Counted from the first letter of the stretch, positions 35,270 to 44,703 are shown. The stretch is 64,000 nucleotides of DNA from Caldicellulosiruptor morganii (GCF_026810225.1 NZ_CP113865.1:1384001-1448000); one strand, 5' to 3'. Program-made: numbers and translations. The notes: generated from the letters alone by a model not told the origin.

Positions 35270-36583
35270 TCACAATTTATACACCTTTTCAGATTTTATT
35301 CCTTTTGTTGCATTCCTTGTATCAAATATGAGTTTTGCATGCTCCACTATAAACTGATAGTCATATTTGGAATGATCGGTTGTTATTACAACTATGTCGT
35401 ATTGTCTCAAACTCTCGGCTGAAAGGTCAACAGAAACATATTGTTTTCCCCTATAGATGAAACTTGGCACATACGGGTCATTGTATTCTACAATAGCATT
35501 CTCTTTCTCAAAATTTTCAATCACTTTTAAGGCAGGTGATTCTCTGATATCATCTATGTCTTTTTTATATGCAACGCCTAACAGCAGGACCTTTGAACCA
35601 TTTAGTGGTTTTTTGAATTTGTTCAGTATCTTCATAACCCTTTCAACAACATACTCTGGCATATAGTTATTTATCTCACCGGCAATCTCAATAAGCCTGG
35701 TATGATAGTCATATTCTCGTGCCTTCCAGGTAAGATAAAATGGATCAATGGGTATACAATGTCCACCAAGACCAGGTCCTGGATAAAACGCCATAAAGCC
35801 ATAAGGCTTTGTCTTTGCTGCCTCAATCACTTCCCAGATATCAATATTCATTCTTTCACACAAAATAGCCATCTCATTTACAAGCGCAATATTTATGTTC
35901 CTGAATGTATTCTCTAAAATCTTTTCCATCTCTGCAACCTTTGGCGAACTTACTTTAAAAACCTCACTCTCTAAAACATTTTCATACAATCTTGCAGCAA
36001 TCTGAGTACAAACTGGCGTAACTCCCCCCACAACCTTGGGTGTATTTTTTGTCTTGTACATCTTATTTCCCGGGTCAACACGCTCGGGTGAAAATGCAAG
36101 GAAAAAATCCTGCCCGCATATAAGCCCGCTTTGCTCAAGGATCGGTTTTACAACCTCTTCTGTTGTCCCTGGATATGTTGTACTTTCCAGAACCACAAGC
36201 ATACCTTTGTGAAGGTACTTTGCAATCTCCTTTGTTGAATTGACAACATATGAGATATCTGGCTGTTTATATTTGTCAAGGGGAGTTGGAACACAGATAG
36301 CCACAGCATCAACCTCTGCAATCTTGCTGTAATCGGTTGTGGCAAAGATTCTACCTTTTCTGACAAGTTGTTCAAGTTCCCCGTCAACAACATCTCCAAT
36401 GTAATTCTGCCCCTTATTTACCATATCAACTCTTTTTTGCTGTATATCAAAGCCAATTACCTTATAGCCCGCCTTGGCCTTCTCAACCGCCAGGGGCAGT
36501 CCAACATATCCAAGCCCAACTACACCAATTATTGCTGTCTTATCCTCAATCTTTTTTAATAACTCTTTCGCAACATCATTCAT
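35270..36583 (-). CDS. UDP-N-acetylglucosamine 6-dehydrogenase-type enzyme (WbpA-like)
   Basis: The 437-residue nucleotide-sugar dehydrogenase has GLGYVGLPLAVEKAKAGYKV (NAD), the ESTTYPGTTEEVV block, GPGLGGHCIPIDPFYLTW with the catalytic Cys, and a C-terminal UDP-binding domain (GVAYKKDIDDIRESPAL). Such enzymes oxidise C6 of UDP-GlcNAc or UDP-ManNAc twice to the uronic acid. In context it would be the first step toward a di-N-acetylated glucuronic acid. ATG at 36583 overlaps the aminotransferase stop and has SD GGGAGG. Confidence 0.88.
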   Translation of the reverse strand: MNDVAKELLKKIEDKTAIIGVVGLGYVGLPLAVEKAKAGYKVIGFDIQQKRVDMVNKGQNYIGDVVDGELEQLVRKGRIFATTDYSKIAEVDAVAICVPTPLDKYKQPDISYVVNSTKEIAKYLHKGMLVVLESTTYPGTTEEVVKPILEQSGLICGQDFFLAFSPERVDPGNKMYKTKNTPKVVGGVTPVCTQIAARLYENVLESEVFKVSSPKVAEMEKILENTFRNINIALVNEMAILCERMNIDIWEVIEAAKTKPYGFMAFYPGPGLGGHCIPIDPFYLTWKAREYDYHTRLIEIAGEINNYMPEYVVERVMKILNKFKKPLNGSKVLLLGVAYKKDIDDIRESPALKVIENFEKENAIVEYNDPYVPSFIYRGKQYVSVDLSAESLRQYDIVVITTDHSKYDYQFIVEHAKLIFDTRNATKGIKSEKVYKL

Positions 36584-37692
36584 TATAGCTTACCTCCCAG
36601 TTCATTTATCGACGATATTATATACTCAATCTCTTGATCTGTAAGCTCTGGAAACATAGGAATAGCAAAAGCCTTTTTAGAAACTTCTTCTGATACTTTA
36701 AAATCACCTTCTTTATATCCCAAAAACTGCAATGCTTTTGTCAAATGTAACGGCACCGGATAATATATACCTGTTGAAATTCCTTTTTGGGATAAATATG
36801 AAATTATCAAGTCACGTTTTTCATGCTGTAAAACGTATAAATGGTATATATGTCCTCTTTCATAATCATTTGCTTTGGCGGGCAGAGTTATTCCCTCAAG
36901 TTTCAAACCTTGATTATACTTTTGAGCAATCTCAGTTCTTTTTTTGTTCCAATGGTCTATGTATTTGAGTTTTACAAGCAACATTGCCGCCTGAATTTCA
37001 TCAAGCCTACTGTTAAAACCAATAATTTCATTGTAGTATTTTTTCTTTGAACCGTGCTGGCGAAGCATTCTTGCTCTTTCAGCAACCTCATCATTGTTTG
37101 TTACAATCAAACCCCCATCTCCAAAACCACTCAGGTTTTTTGTTGGAAAGAAGGAAAAACATCCCACATCACCAATTGTCCCTGCTTTTTTACCCTCGTA
37201 TTCTGCTCCAAATGCCTGACATGCATCTTCTATTATATATAAATTGTAATTTTTAGCTATCTCAACTATTCTACCCATGTCACATACCTGACCAAATATA
37301 TGCACAGGAATAATAGCTTTTGTTTTGGAAGTAATTTTCTTCTCTATCTCCTCAGCATTTATATTATAAGAAAGCGGATCTATATCAACAAAAACAGGTT
37401 TAGCACCAACTCTCACAATAGCTTCTGCTGTTGCAAAAAAGGTAAACGGCGTTGTTATTACTTCATCACCATTTCCTATTCCCAGACTCTCAAGTGCTAT
37501 CACAAGGGCATCCGTTCCGTTACCAACACCTATACAGTGCTTGACATTTAAGTATTCACTGCATTCTTTTTCAAACTCCAAAACTTTCGGACCAAGTATA
37601 TACTGCCCACTTTGTAACACCTCATCCAAAGCATGCATAATTTCATGTGAAAGCATTGTGTACTGGCGTTTTAAATCAATTAGAGGTATCAT
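36583..37692 (-). CDS. DegT/DnrJ/EryC1/StrS aminotransferase (WbpE-like)
   Basis: A 369-residue PLP enzyme. It shows the family features GVGNGTDALVIALESLGIGN, EVITTPFTFFATAEAI, IIEDACQAFGAEYEGKKAGT and FSFFPTKNLSGFGDGG, in which the Lys of PTKN forms the internal aldimine. WbpE aminates UDP-3-keto-GlcNAcA at C3 using glutamate. It directly precedes the dehydrogenase gene. ATG at 37692 with GGAGATG SD; the Wzz gene upstream ends 37 nt away. Confidence 0.88.
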   Translation of the reverse strand: MIPLIDLKRQYTMLSHEIMHALDEVLQSGQYILGPKVLEFEKECSEYLNVKHCIGVGNGTDALVIALESLGIGNGDEVITTPFTFFATAEAIVRVGAKPVFVDIDPLSYNINAEEIEKKITSKTKAIIPVHIFGQVCDMGRIVEIAKNYNLYIIEDACQAFGAEYEGKKAGTIGDVGCFSFFPTKNLSGFGDGGLIVTNNDEVAERARMLRQHGSKKKYYNEIIGFNSRLDEIQAAMLLVKLKYIDHWNKKRTEIAQKYNQGLKLEGITLPAKANDYERGHIYHLYVLQHEKRDLIISYLSQKGISTGIYYPVPLHLTKALQFLGYKEGDFKVSEEVSKKAFAIPMFPELTDQEIEYIISSINELGGKL

Positions 37693-37729
37693 CTTTTTTT
37701 CATCTCCATTCTTTTATTGTATTTTTTTA

Positions 37730-38515
37730 TCAAAGCTTGGAAAGTATATATCTTCTTTCTCTCAGGATTACATACAAAATTGCTACTATAACTCCTGCAA
37801 AGGTTCCGGCAACAACTCTTACAGCCTTTTCAAATTTGCTGCCTGCTGACTCGTATATCTTGATTTTGCCATATTCAGCTATAGCACTTTTTAGATCAAT
37901 TACCTTGTTATAATTTTCATTAAACCACTTGATAAGATTTATGGCTGAAAGAATCTGACTGTACTGTTCCTGTTCGGCTGCTGTCAATTTTTGCATATCA
38001 TACTTCTGCTTCTCCTTTAAAAGCTCATCAAGAAGCTTCTGAGCAGCTTCAGATCTATTTTTCAGATCCAGCAAAACCCTGCTATTTAAATCTTTCATAT
38101 ACTCGTCAAGCATCTTCTGTGCCTCATCAGAAGAGTTTGCAACAGCTTTTACAACCACATAGTTAACGCCACCTTTAGAAGCCCTGGACTCAATAAATGC
38201 ACCAAACCTCTCATCTTCTCCATACCTACTTGTGACATAGTCCAAAAAAGGAGGGTTCAGTGCAACCATTTCCAAATATTCTTTGTTCAGATCAATAGAG
38301 GACATATTTGAATAAAGCCCCTGGATAATATTTGAAACAGAATAAGAAGTCATATTAAAACTCAGAGGGTTTAAAAGATTGTTGTCAAGCCTCAGGTTTA
38401 TCTCCGCTGTCCAAAGAGTCTTTGTAAAAAACTGAACAACAGCAACTGATAGTATTACAAAGACAAATATGATTAACAGCATTTCTTTTATTCTTTTTTT
38501 CAAAATCTCAACCAT
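37730..38515 (-). CDS. Wzz/polysaccharide co-polymerase-like protein
   Basis: The 261-residue protein has one membrane helix at each end (about 12-32 and 232-250) and an extracytoplasmic, partly coiled-coil centre (ASRGGVNYVVVKAVANSSD-like region, then KNRSEAAQKLLDELLKEK). This is the form of Wzz/YveK chain-length regulators. No tyrosine kinase domain is attached. It begins the polysaccharide block and would set polymer length for the Wzy-like proteins. ATG at 38515 with GGAGAAAT upstream. Confidence 0.82.
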   Translation of the reverse strand: MVEILKKRIKEMLLIIFVFVILSVAVVQFFTKTLWTAEINLRLDNNLLNPLSFNMTSYSVSNIIQGLYSNMSSIDLNKEYLEMVALNPPFLDYVTSRYGEDERFGAFIESRASKGGVNYVVVKAVANSSDEAQKMLDEYMKDLNSRVLLDLKNRSEAAQKLLDELLKEKQKYDMQKLTAAEQEQYSQILSAINLIKWFNENYNKVIDLKSAIAEYGKIKIYESAGSKFEKAVRVVAGTFAGVIVAILYVILRERRYILSKL

Positions 38516-38533
38516 TTGGTCTATTTCTCCTTT

Positions 38534-39415
38534 CTACTTTTCTGTTAAGACTTTTACATTTCCATCAGGTGAGATTATAACTGCAATATTACCATTGTCC
38601 ATGGTTGTCAAAACCTTTATGTGATGGTCATACAACCTATTTAGTGTAGATTTATGTGGATGTCCGTATGGATTGTCTTTGCCAACACTTATTATGGCAA
38701 GCTGGGGATGCACTTTCTCAAGAAACTCATTACTTGTTGCAGCATAGCTCCCATGATGAGAAACTTTCAGTATATCAGCGCTAACATCCTCATTTGCACT
38801 TAGCATATCATATTCTACATTCTTCGAAATATCAGCTGTCAGAAGTACTTTTTTGTTTGCAAACTCTAATTTTAAAACCGCACTCGAATCATTCAAATTT
38901 TCATACTCTTTCAGTGGAGACAGAAAAGTAAACAATACATTATTTATTGAAATTCTGTCATAAGCTCTTACAATACTTATCTTTAAATTTTTTTTATCCA
39001 AAGCTTTGAGCATATTTTCAAATGCCTGAGTATTTGCTGTCTTTTCTACAGTATAAAACTTTTTAACATTAAATTCTGAGATAATTTTGTCCATGTTGCC
39101 AATATGGTCTTCATGAGGGTGTGTGGCAACTACAAGGTCAAAAGTTTTTATATCCAAGATATTAAATACTTTCAATATCGTACTTTCAGCAGTGTTTGGT
39201 CCTGAATCTACCAATACAAATCTATTTTCGGGAGTTTTTATTAATATGCAATCCCCCTGACCAACGTCTAAAAATAACAATGTACATACATCTCTTGCTA
39301 AAAACTCTTTTAAATGATCCTGCCAGAATTTATCTTGCGTATCCAAAAAAGAACAAGAAGTTAAAAACAACAAAACAAAAACTAACAATAAAGAAAGCAA
39401 TACTTTTTTCTTCAT
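38534..39415 (-). CDS. MBL-fold lipoprotein resembling the ComEC C-terminal domain
   Basis: The 293-residue protein has a lipoprotein signal ending LTSC (residues 18-21), then a metallo-beta-lactamase fold: VGQGDCILIKTPENRFVLVD, ATHPHEDHIGNMDKI with the HxHxDH metal motif, ADISKNVEYDML, LKVSHHGSYAATS and YGHPHKSTLNRL. This is the hydrolase type found at the end of ComEC/Rec2 and as stand-alone secreted proteins, where nuclease or phosphodiesterase activity is suspected. The substrate is unknown. It lies between the Etf genes and wzz, 22-23 nt from etfA. Confidence 0.85.
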   Translation of the reverse strand: MKKKVLLSLLLVFVLLFLTSCSFLDTQDKFWQDHLKEFLARDVCTLLFLDVGQGDCILIKTPENRFVLVDSGPNTAESTILKVFNILDIKTFDLVVATHPHEDHIGNMDKIISEFNVKKFYTVEKTANTQAFENMLKALDKKNLKISIVRAYDRISINNVLFTFLSPLKEYENLNDSSAVLKLEFANKKVLLTADISKNVEYDMLSANEDVSADILKVSHHGSYAATSNEFLEKVHPQLAIISVGKDNPYGHPHKSTLNRLYDHHIKVLTTMDNGNIAVIISPDGNVKVLTEK

Positions 39416-39437
39416 CGGCTGCCTCCACTATACAACC

Positions 39438-40433
39438 TTAACAGTTTTCTAACCTTTGTTTAAATATCCTTATAAAAGATTTTATGGTCTGAGTGGCATC
39501 TGCTACAATCCCATAGTTTGCAATTTTAAATATCTCCGCATCTTTATTCTTATTGACTGCAATCAAAAGCTTTGGCTTACCAATTCCACATACGTGATGA
39601 GCCGCACCTGATATACCAAATGCAAAATAAATATCTGGGGAAATAATCTTGCCACTCTGTCCAATCTGAAAATCTTTAGAAGCCCATCCCAAATCAACAA
39701 GAGGACGTGTAACACCCACAGCACCACCTAAAATGCTTGCCAGCTCATATGCATATTTGAGATTCTCTTTATCTTTTATTCCCCGTCCAACACCAATAAC
39801 TATTTTAGCACTTTCAAGTCTGTTATCAATATCTTCTTGTATAGTTTTTTCTATAAAATTCACATGACTGCTTTTTTCCTGAATTTTTATTGTCTTTTTC
39901 GAAATTTCAAACTCTTTTTTGATTTGATACAGACATTCAATACCAGCTTTCGGCTTGACTGTAACAAATGTAATTGGAGAGTCCTTTACAGAAATTTTTG
40001 CATTTATATTTGCACCGTATGCTGGTTTTATAAAAATAAGCTTTCCAGAGGACTCATCAAATTTTATATCAGTGCAATCAACAACAAAACCCGAAGAAAA
40101 TTTAGCCGCTACACTTGCCAAGATCGACTTTGTAAATTCATTTGAAAAAGCTAAAACTATCTGGGGTTGTATCTCTTCTACACTTTTTGTAACTGCTTCA
40201 ATATATGGTCCCTCATAAAAAGAAAAACTGTCATCTGTATAAACCACAACTTCACAGCCACCAAAAAGCTTTAACTTGCCAAAAAAACTTTCATCAGGAA
40301 ATTTCTTTGAGTATATCCCTATCACTACCTTCTTGGGTTCTGCAATTTGGCTTTCAATAAGGGCCAAAAGTGGGTTAATATTTTGATATTCATCTTCCAC
40401 AGGAATGACAGGTACAAATATTGTATATCCCAT
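39438..40433 (-). CDS. etfA: Electron transfer flavoprotein alpha subunit
   Basis: A 331-residue EtfA. The C-terminal FAD domain carries VGVGRGIKDKENLKYAYELA, LVDLGWASKDFQIGQSGK and FGISGAAHHVCG, all standard FAD-contact motifs. The N-terminal domain is more divergent than usual. With EtfB it passes electrons between acyl-CoA dehydrogenase and another carrier. Gene order acyl-CoA dehydrogenase, etfB, etfA indicates one functional module. Confidence 0.92.
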   Translation of the reverse strand: MGYTIFVPVIPVEDEYQNINPLLALIESQIAEPKKVVIGIYSKKFPDESFFGKLKLFGGCEVVVYTDDSFSFYEGPYIEAVTKSVEEIQPQIVLAFSNEFTKSILASVAAKFSSGFVVDCTDIKFDESSGKLIFIKPAYGANINAKISVKDSPITFVTVKPKAGIECLYQIKKEFEISKKTIKIQEKSSHVNFIEKTIQEDIDNRLESAKIVIGVGRGIKDKENLKYAYELASILGGAVGVTRPLVDLGWASKDFQIGQSGKIISPDIYFAFGISGAAHHVCGIGKPKLLIAVNKNKDAEIFKIANYGIVADATQTIKSFIRIFKQRLENC

Positions 40434-40477
40434 TTATTTCTTATAACCTCCCCTGATAAACTAAACTTTAGAATATA

Positions 40478-41266
40478 TTATATTAATTTCAAAATTATAT
40501 CTGCTAAACATTCAATCTCGCTTGCACTTGCCTGCTCATAAATCTTGCAGCTGGTGCTTTCCATCATTTCCTCTTCAAAGCCATCCACAGCCGTTTTTGA
40601 GCCTTCAAGCCCTACTTTTTTGACATCTATGTCTTTCAAGTCATCCAGAGTCAAAACCTTGGGCTCATACGAATGTGCCCTTATCATGAAACTCAGTTTT
40701 GGAAATCTCACTAAGTTACTATCTTTTTTAACCGATAGCAATACTGGTAGTTTGACTTCAAATTTTGCCATTACATTTTCAATCTTCTTTACAACCTCAA
40801 GAGTACCTTCATCCTTGGGATTTATATCAACCACCGAAGCGATGTGACAAATTCCCAAATACTGAGCAATCTGTGGGGGAACAATAGATGTCTCTCCATC
40901 AAGCGAATGCTCACCGCAAAGGATTAAATCAAACCTCCCCAGAGTTTTAATGGCAAAAGAAAGTGCATATGCTGTAGATGAGGCATCAGACCCTGCAAGT
41001 CTTTTATCGCTCAATAAAATTGCATCATCCACGCCCAGTTCAACAAGCTCTTTTATTTTTTCCCTGCACTCCAAAGAACCCATGCTAAGTGTATATATTT
41101 GGGAGTCAGGGTATATATCTTTTAACTTCAAGGCAAACTCAAGCGCATTCAAATCGGCAGGGTTGTTCATCAAATGCTGCAAACTTCTCTTTATTGTTTT
41201 TGTAGTTGAGTCATATTCAATTTTATCTGGATTTACTATCTGTTTTACACAAACCAGAATATTCAT
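40478..41266 (-). CDS. etfB: Electron transfer flavoprotein beta subunit
   Basis: The 262-residue EtfB begins MNILVCVKQIVNPDKIEYD and has NNPADLNALEFALKLKDIYP, ELGVDDAILLSD, ILCGEHSLDGETSIVPPQIA and FMIRAHS..EPKVLTLDDL, the usual EtfB blocks. ATG at 41266 is favoured because GAGGTGG lies 8 nt upstream; 41278 is an in-frame alternative. Whether this Etf is of the electron-bifurcating type, with a second FAD in the beta subunit, cannot be settled by eye. Confidence 0.93.
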   Translation of the reverse strand: MNILVCVKQIVNPDKIEYDSTTKTIKRSLQHLMNNPADLNALEFALKLKDIYPDSQIYTLSMGSLECREKIKELVELGVDDAILLSDKRLAGSDASSTAYALSFAIKTLGRFDLILCGEHSLDGETSIVPPQIAQYLGICHIASVVDINPKDEGTLEVVKKIENVMAKFEVKLPVLLSVKKDSNLVRFPKLSFMIRAHSYEPKVLTLDDLKDIDVKKVGLEGSKTAVDGFEEEMMESTSCKIYEQASASEIECLADIILKLI

Positions 41267-41285
41267 ACCACTTGCCACCTCTTTT

Positions 41286-42431
41286 TTACAAATCTTTTAC
41301 AATCTCAGATGCAATAATATTTCTCTGGATCTGATTGGCACCTTCAAAAATCTGGGTTACTTTTGCATCTCTCATCATCTTCTCAACCGGATAATCTTTT
41401 ACATATCCATTTCCACCCATAATCTGAACGGCATCAACAGTCACTTTCATAGCAACATCTGATGCAAATACCTTGCAAGCTGAAGACTCTTTTGTATAGT
41501 TTTTTGCACCATTGTCAATCATCCTGCATGTGGAATACAAAAGGGATCTTGCAGCCTCGATATTTATGTACATATCAGCAAGCATATGCTGAATAGCCTG
41601 AAAAGATGTAAGAGGCTGACCAAACTGTATTCTTTCTCTTGCATACTTAAGAGCGTGCTCATAAGCACCCTGAGCAATCCCAACCGCCATTGCTGCAACA
41701 CCCGGTCTTGTCCTGTCAAATGTCTTCATTGCAACAATAAATCCTGTGCCTTCTCTGCCCAGTAGATTCTCCTTTGGGACTTTGCAATTTTCAAATATGA
41801 GCTCTGTAGTGGAAGATGCTCTGATTCCCATCTTATCTTCTTTTTTACCAAAGTAAAAACCTTCATAGCCTTTTTCAACAATGAAAGCAGAAATACCTCG
41901 CGGACCCTTTGATTTATCTGTAACTGCAAATACAACATATATATCCGCTTCCGCACCATTTGTTATCCAGTGTTTGTTCCCATTTAAGATATAAAAATCT
42001 CCCTGCTTCTCGGCTACTGTCTTTATATTGCTTACATCACTTCCTGCATCAGCCTCTGTTAACGCAAATGCAGCAATTGCTTCACCTTTAGCAATTCTTG
42101 TTAGATACTTTTTTTTCTGATTTTCTGTTCCATACAGCATTATTGGATATGCACCCAGGGCAGTAGCTGCATATGACACAGCTATCCCCGCACAGTTCCT
42201 TGAAAGTTCTTCAACAACGAGACACATCTCCAACACACCGCCGCCAAAGCCGCCATATTCCTTGGGAATATAAACACCGGTAAGTTCAGTATATGCCAAT
42301 AAATCCAGTATATCTTTTGGAAAAATCCCTTCCCAGTCATATTTGCTGGCAACTTTTGATATGACCTCATCTGAAATCTTTTTTGCCAATCTTTTTATGA
42401 TTTTCTGGTTATCTGTCAAAAAGTAATCCAC
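41286..42431 (-). CDS. Acyl-CoA dehydrogenase
   Basis: A 381-residue flavoprotein of the short/medium-chain acyl-CoA dehydrogenase family: [50 protein letters not shown] and, at the C-terminus, [20 protein letters not shown] with [14 protein letters not shown], where the Glu of FEG is the expected catalytic base. Substrate chain length is unclear; butyryl-CoA is typical in clostridia, yet no crotonase, thiolase or hydroxyacyl-CoA dehydrogenase gene is nearby. GTG start at 42431. It heads the minus-strand run with its own promoter. Confidence 0.9.
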   Translation of the reverse strand: MDYFLTDNQKIIKRLAKKISDEVISKVASKYDWEGIFPKDILDLLAYTELTGVYIPKEYGGFGGGVLEMCLVVEELSRNCAGIAVSYAATALGAYPIMLYGTENQKKKYLTRIAKGEAIAAFALTEADAGSDVSNIKTVAEKQGDFYILNGNKHWITNGAEADIYVVFAVTDKSKGPRGISAFIVEKGYEGFYFGKKEDKMGIRASSTTELIFENCKVPKENLLGREGTGFIVAMKTFDRTRPGVAAMAVGIAQGAYEHALKYARERIQFGQPLTSFQAIQHMLADMYINIEAARSLLYSTCRMIDNGAKNYTKESSACKVFASDVAMKVTVDAVQIMGGNGYVKDYPVEKMMRDAKVTQIFEGANQIQRNIIASEIVKDL

Positions 42432-42473
42432 CTAAAATTTCGCCCCCTGTTTTTCAAAATAGCTTTTTTTGAT

Positions 42474-42503
42474 AGTTTATCAGATGAAAATCTTTATTGT
42501 CAA
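42474..42503 (-). promoter_or_regulatory. Promoter for acyl-CoA dehydrogenase-etfBA and downstream genes
   Basis: Minus strand: TTGACA (42503-42498), 18 nt, TAAACT (42479-42474). The -35 is consensus and the -10 has four of six matches. It is divergent from the tmcAL promoter. Confidence 0.55.
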
Positions 42504-42563
42504 ACCAGAGCCTTTTTATAAAACTAAAATGCATACATCAAAATTATACTCTTAAAAGCTTTC

Positions 42564-42592
42564 TTGTTTGAAAAAATTTTTTCTGGTATCAT
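42564..42592 (+). promoter_or_regulatory. Possible promoter for tmcAL
   Basis: TTGTTT (42564-42569), 17-nt spacer, TATCAT (42587-42592), followed by AAAAGGAG at 42622-42629. Hexamers are only partly consensus. Confidence 0.4.
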
Positions 42593-42643
42593 TTTCTTAA
42601 GAATTTCTTCTCAAAATAAAAAAAAGGAGTGCTGAAATTAAAA

Positions 42644-43837
42644 TTGAAGGTTGCCGGAATAATTGTTGAATACAACCCGTTTCACAATGGACACCTGTAT
42701 CATTTACAAAAAACAAAAGAAATAACAGGTGCAGACATTATTGTTGCTGTAATGAGTGGCAATTTCATCCAGAGAGGAGAGCCTGCAATTGTAAACAAAT
42801 GGGCACGGACCAAAATGGCACTCTTAAATGGCGTGGATGTTGTGTTTGAGCTTCCATTCGCATATGCATGCAACAGTGCTGAAATCTTTGCATATGGTAG
42901 CATTTGCATTCTGGACACACTGGGTGTGAATTGGCTGGTATTTGGTTCTGAAGCTGGAGATATAAATCTTTTGAAAAAGATAGCTATGCATCTGGCTTTT
43001 GAAGAAGAGAGTTTCAGGAAATATCTTAAAGAATATTTAAAGAAAGGAATTTCATTTCCAAAAGCGCGTGAGCTTGCATTAAAAAAGATGAACAATGATA
43101 ATGTGAAATTTTTGCCAAACAATATACTCGGGATAGAATATATAAAGTGGATTTTGAGGATGAATTCAAAAATACAACCAATCACAATAAAGAGGATAGG
43201 AAGTTCTTATAATGACCCAGCCTTAGAAAGTAATTTCTGTTCGGCAACCGCAATCAGAAAAAATATAAATAATATGGAAGCTATAAAAGAAAAAATGCCT
43301 GAAGCTTCTTTTAAAGTTCTGGTTGAAGAAATTGAAAGTGGAAGAGGACCTGTCACCATTGAAGATTTTTATAAAATATTTGTTTACAGGTGGGTGATAG
43401 ATAAAGATTTCCTGACCGATCAGCTTGATGTAAAAGAAGGAATTGAAAATAGGTTTTATAAATTCCTCCCTGCTTCAAAAGGTGCTCAGGACCTTCTTTC
43501 AAAAGTTAAAACAAAAAGATACACTCTAACACGACTTCAACGAATATTTATCCATTCTGTTGTGGACAGTAAAATAAATCAAAAAGAGCTTCTTTCTGAA
43601 AAACCATATATAAGAGTACTTGGTTTTAATAATAAAGGGAAAACTTTTCTCAACACCATCAAAGAAAAAATTGAGTATATTACAAAGCTTGACAGTTATG
43701 TTGTAAAAAATACTTTACACAGTCATTTGCTTGAATTAGAAATCAGAGCTTCGCAAATTCATGCACTAATGTACAAAGATTATTACAATTATTTACAGCT
43801 CGAGTATAAACAAAAGCCAATCTATATTTCCTCTTAA
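42644..43837 (+). CDS. tmcAL: tRNA(Met) cytidine acetate ligase TmcAL
   Basis: The nucleotidyltransferase motif IIVEYNPFHNGHLYHLQ opens the protein, followed by VMSGNFIQRGEPAIVNKWAR, FELPFAYACNSAEIFA and VFGSEAGD, all hallmarks of TmcAL (YlbM). TmcAL activates acetate with ATP to make N4-acetylcytidine at the wobble base of elongator tRNA-Met. TTG at 42644 gives the family-type start MKVAGIIVEYNPF, but the SD AAGGAG ends 14 nt before it; GTG at 42629 overlaps the SD and is unlikely, so the exact start is open. The stop codon overlaps that of the convergent patatin gene. Confidence 0.92.
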   Translation: MKVAGIIVEYNPFHNGHLYHLQKTKEITGADIIVAVMSGNFIQRGEPAIVNKWARTKMALLNGVDVVFELPFAYACNSAEIFAYGSICILDTLGVNWLVFGSEAGDINLLKKIAMHLAFEEESFRKYLKEYLKKGISFPKARELALKKMNNDNVKFLPNNILGIEYIKWILRMNSKIQPITIKRIGSSYNDPALESNFCSATAIRKNINNMEAIKEKMPEASFKVLVEEIESGRGPVTIEDFYKIFVYRWVIDKDFLTDQLDVKEGIENRFYKFLPASKGAQDLLSKVKTKRYTLTRLQRIFIHSVVDSKINQKELLSEKPYIRVLGFNNKGKTFLNTIKEKIEYITKLDSYVVKNTLHSHLLELEIRASQIHALMYKDYYNYLQLEYKQKPIYISS

Positions 43838-44592
43838 TTAATCAATCTCTTTATTCTGGGCACTTCCTCTTTTGCTTTCTCTTTTCCTCGTTGATATGCT
43901 ATTTCTATATCAGCAAGCGTATAAGGATTTATATCTTCAAGGTCAATCTTTATAAGATAATCAATATAGTTTTGTTTCAACCTGAAAATCTCCTCTCCCA
44001 TGATATCTATTGTAGTCAATATCATCTCTAATATATTTTTTGGCTCTTTGGTTGTACTTTTTCCAGAAACGTCAACACCTATTATAAACTCGTACCCGTT
44101 TTCCTTTAAAACCTTTGCAGGGACCTTATCAACAACCGCCCCATCCACCAAAATTGTATTATCCAATTTTACAGGCGGGAGAATACCTGGAATGGATATA
44201 CTTGCTCTGACTGCTTCATATAAATTTCCTTCACTGAAAAAAACTTGCTCGCCTTTTAAAAGGTCTGTTGCTACAACATAAAAAGGATACTTTAAATCAC
44301 TAAATTTTTTATCTCTCAAAAATAGCTTTAATATCTCCTCTATATTCTTGCCAGATATAAGAGCATTCTTTTTTATCTTGAAGTCTATTAATACGTCATT
44401 CCTCATTTCCCTGGCTATTTTATAAATCAACTTCAAGTCATATCCTAAGCAATAGAAAGCACCTATGACAGCCCCCATACTACAACCTGAAAAAGCCTCA
44501 AATTCAAATTCTTTCTCCAAAACTTCTAATACCCCTATATGTGCAAAGCCTCTCATTGCTCCAGAACCAAGAGCAACCGATACTTTTTTCAT
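43834..44592 (-). CDS. Patatin-like phospholipase (RssA-type)
   Basis: The 252-residue protein has the oxyanion-hole motif GSGAMRGFAHIG (residues 9-20), the nucleophile elbow GCSMG with Ser38, and the catalytic Asp in VDGAVVDKVP (D150). It is the small bacterial patatin type, predicted to be a serine esterase or phospholipase A acting at the inner membrane. No signal peptide is seen. ATG at 44592 is preceded by GGAGG. The TAA stop overlaps the TAA of tmcAL on the other strand through a TTAA at 43834-43837. Confidence 0.9.
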   Translation of the reverse strand: MKKVSVALGSGAMRGFAHIGVLEVLEKEFEFEAFSGCSMGAVIGAFYCLGYDLKLIYKIAREMRNDVLIDFKIKKNALISGKNIEEILKLFLRDKKFSDLKYPFYVVATDLLKGEQVFFSEGNLYEAVRASISIPGILPPVKLDNTILVDGAVVDKVPAKVLKENGYEFIIGVDVSGKSTTKEPKNILEMILTTIDIMGEEIFRLKQNYIDYLIKIDLEDINPYTLADIEIAYQRGKEKAKEEVPRIKRLIN

Positions 44593-44703
44593 AACTACCT
44601 CCGGAAACTAACAAAATTTTAAATAGCAGTATTTAGGTTTTAAAGAAATAATTTTTTAATAACGATATATAATTTTACCATAATAATTTTATGTCTACTT
44701 AAC

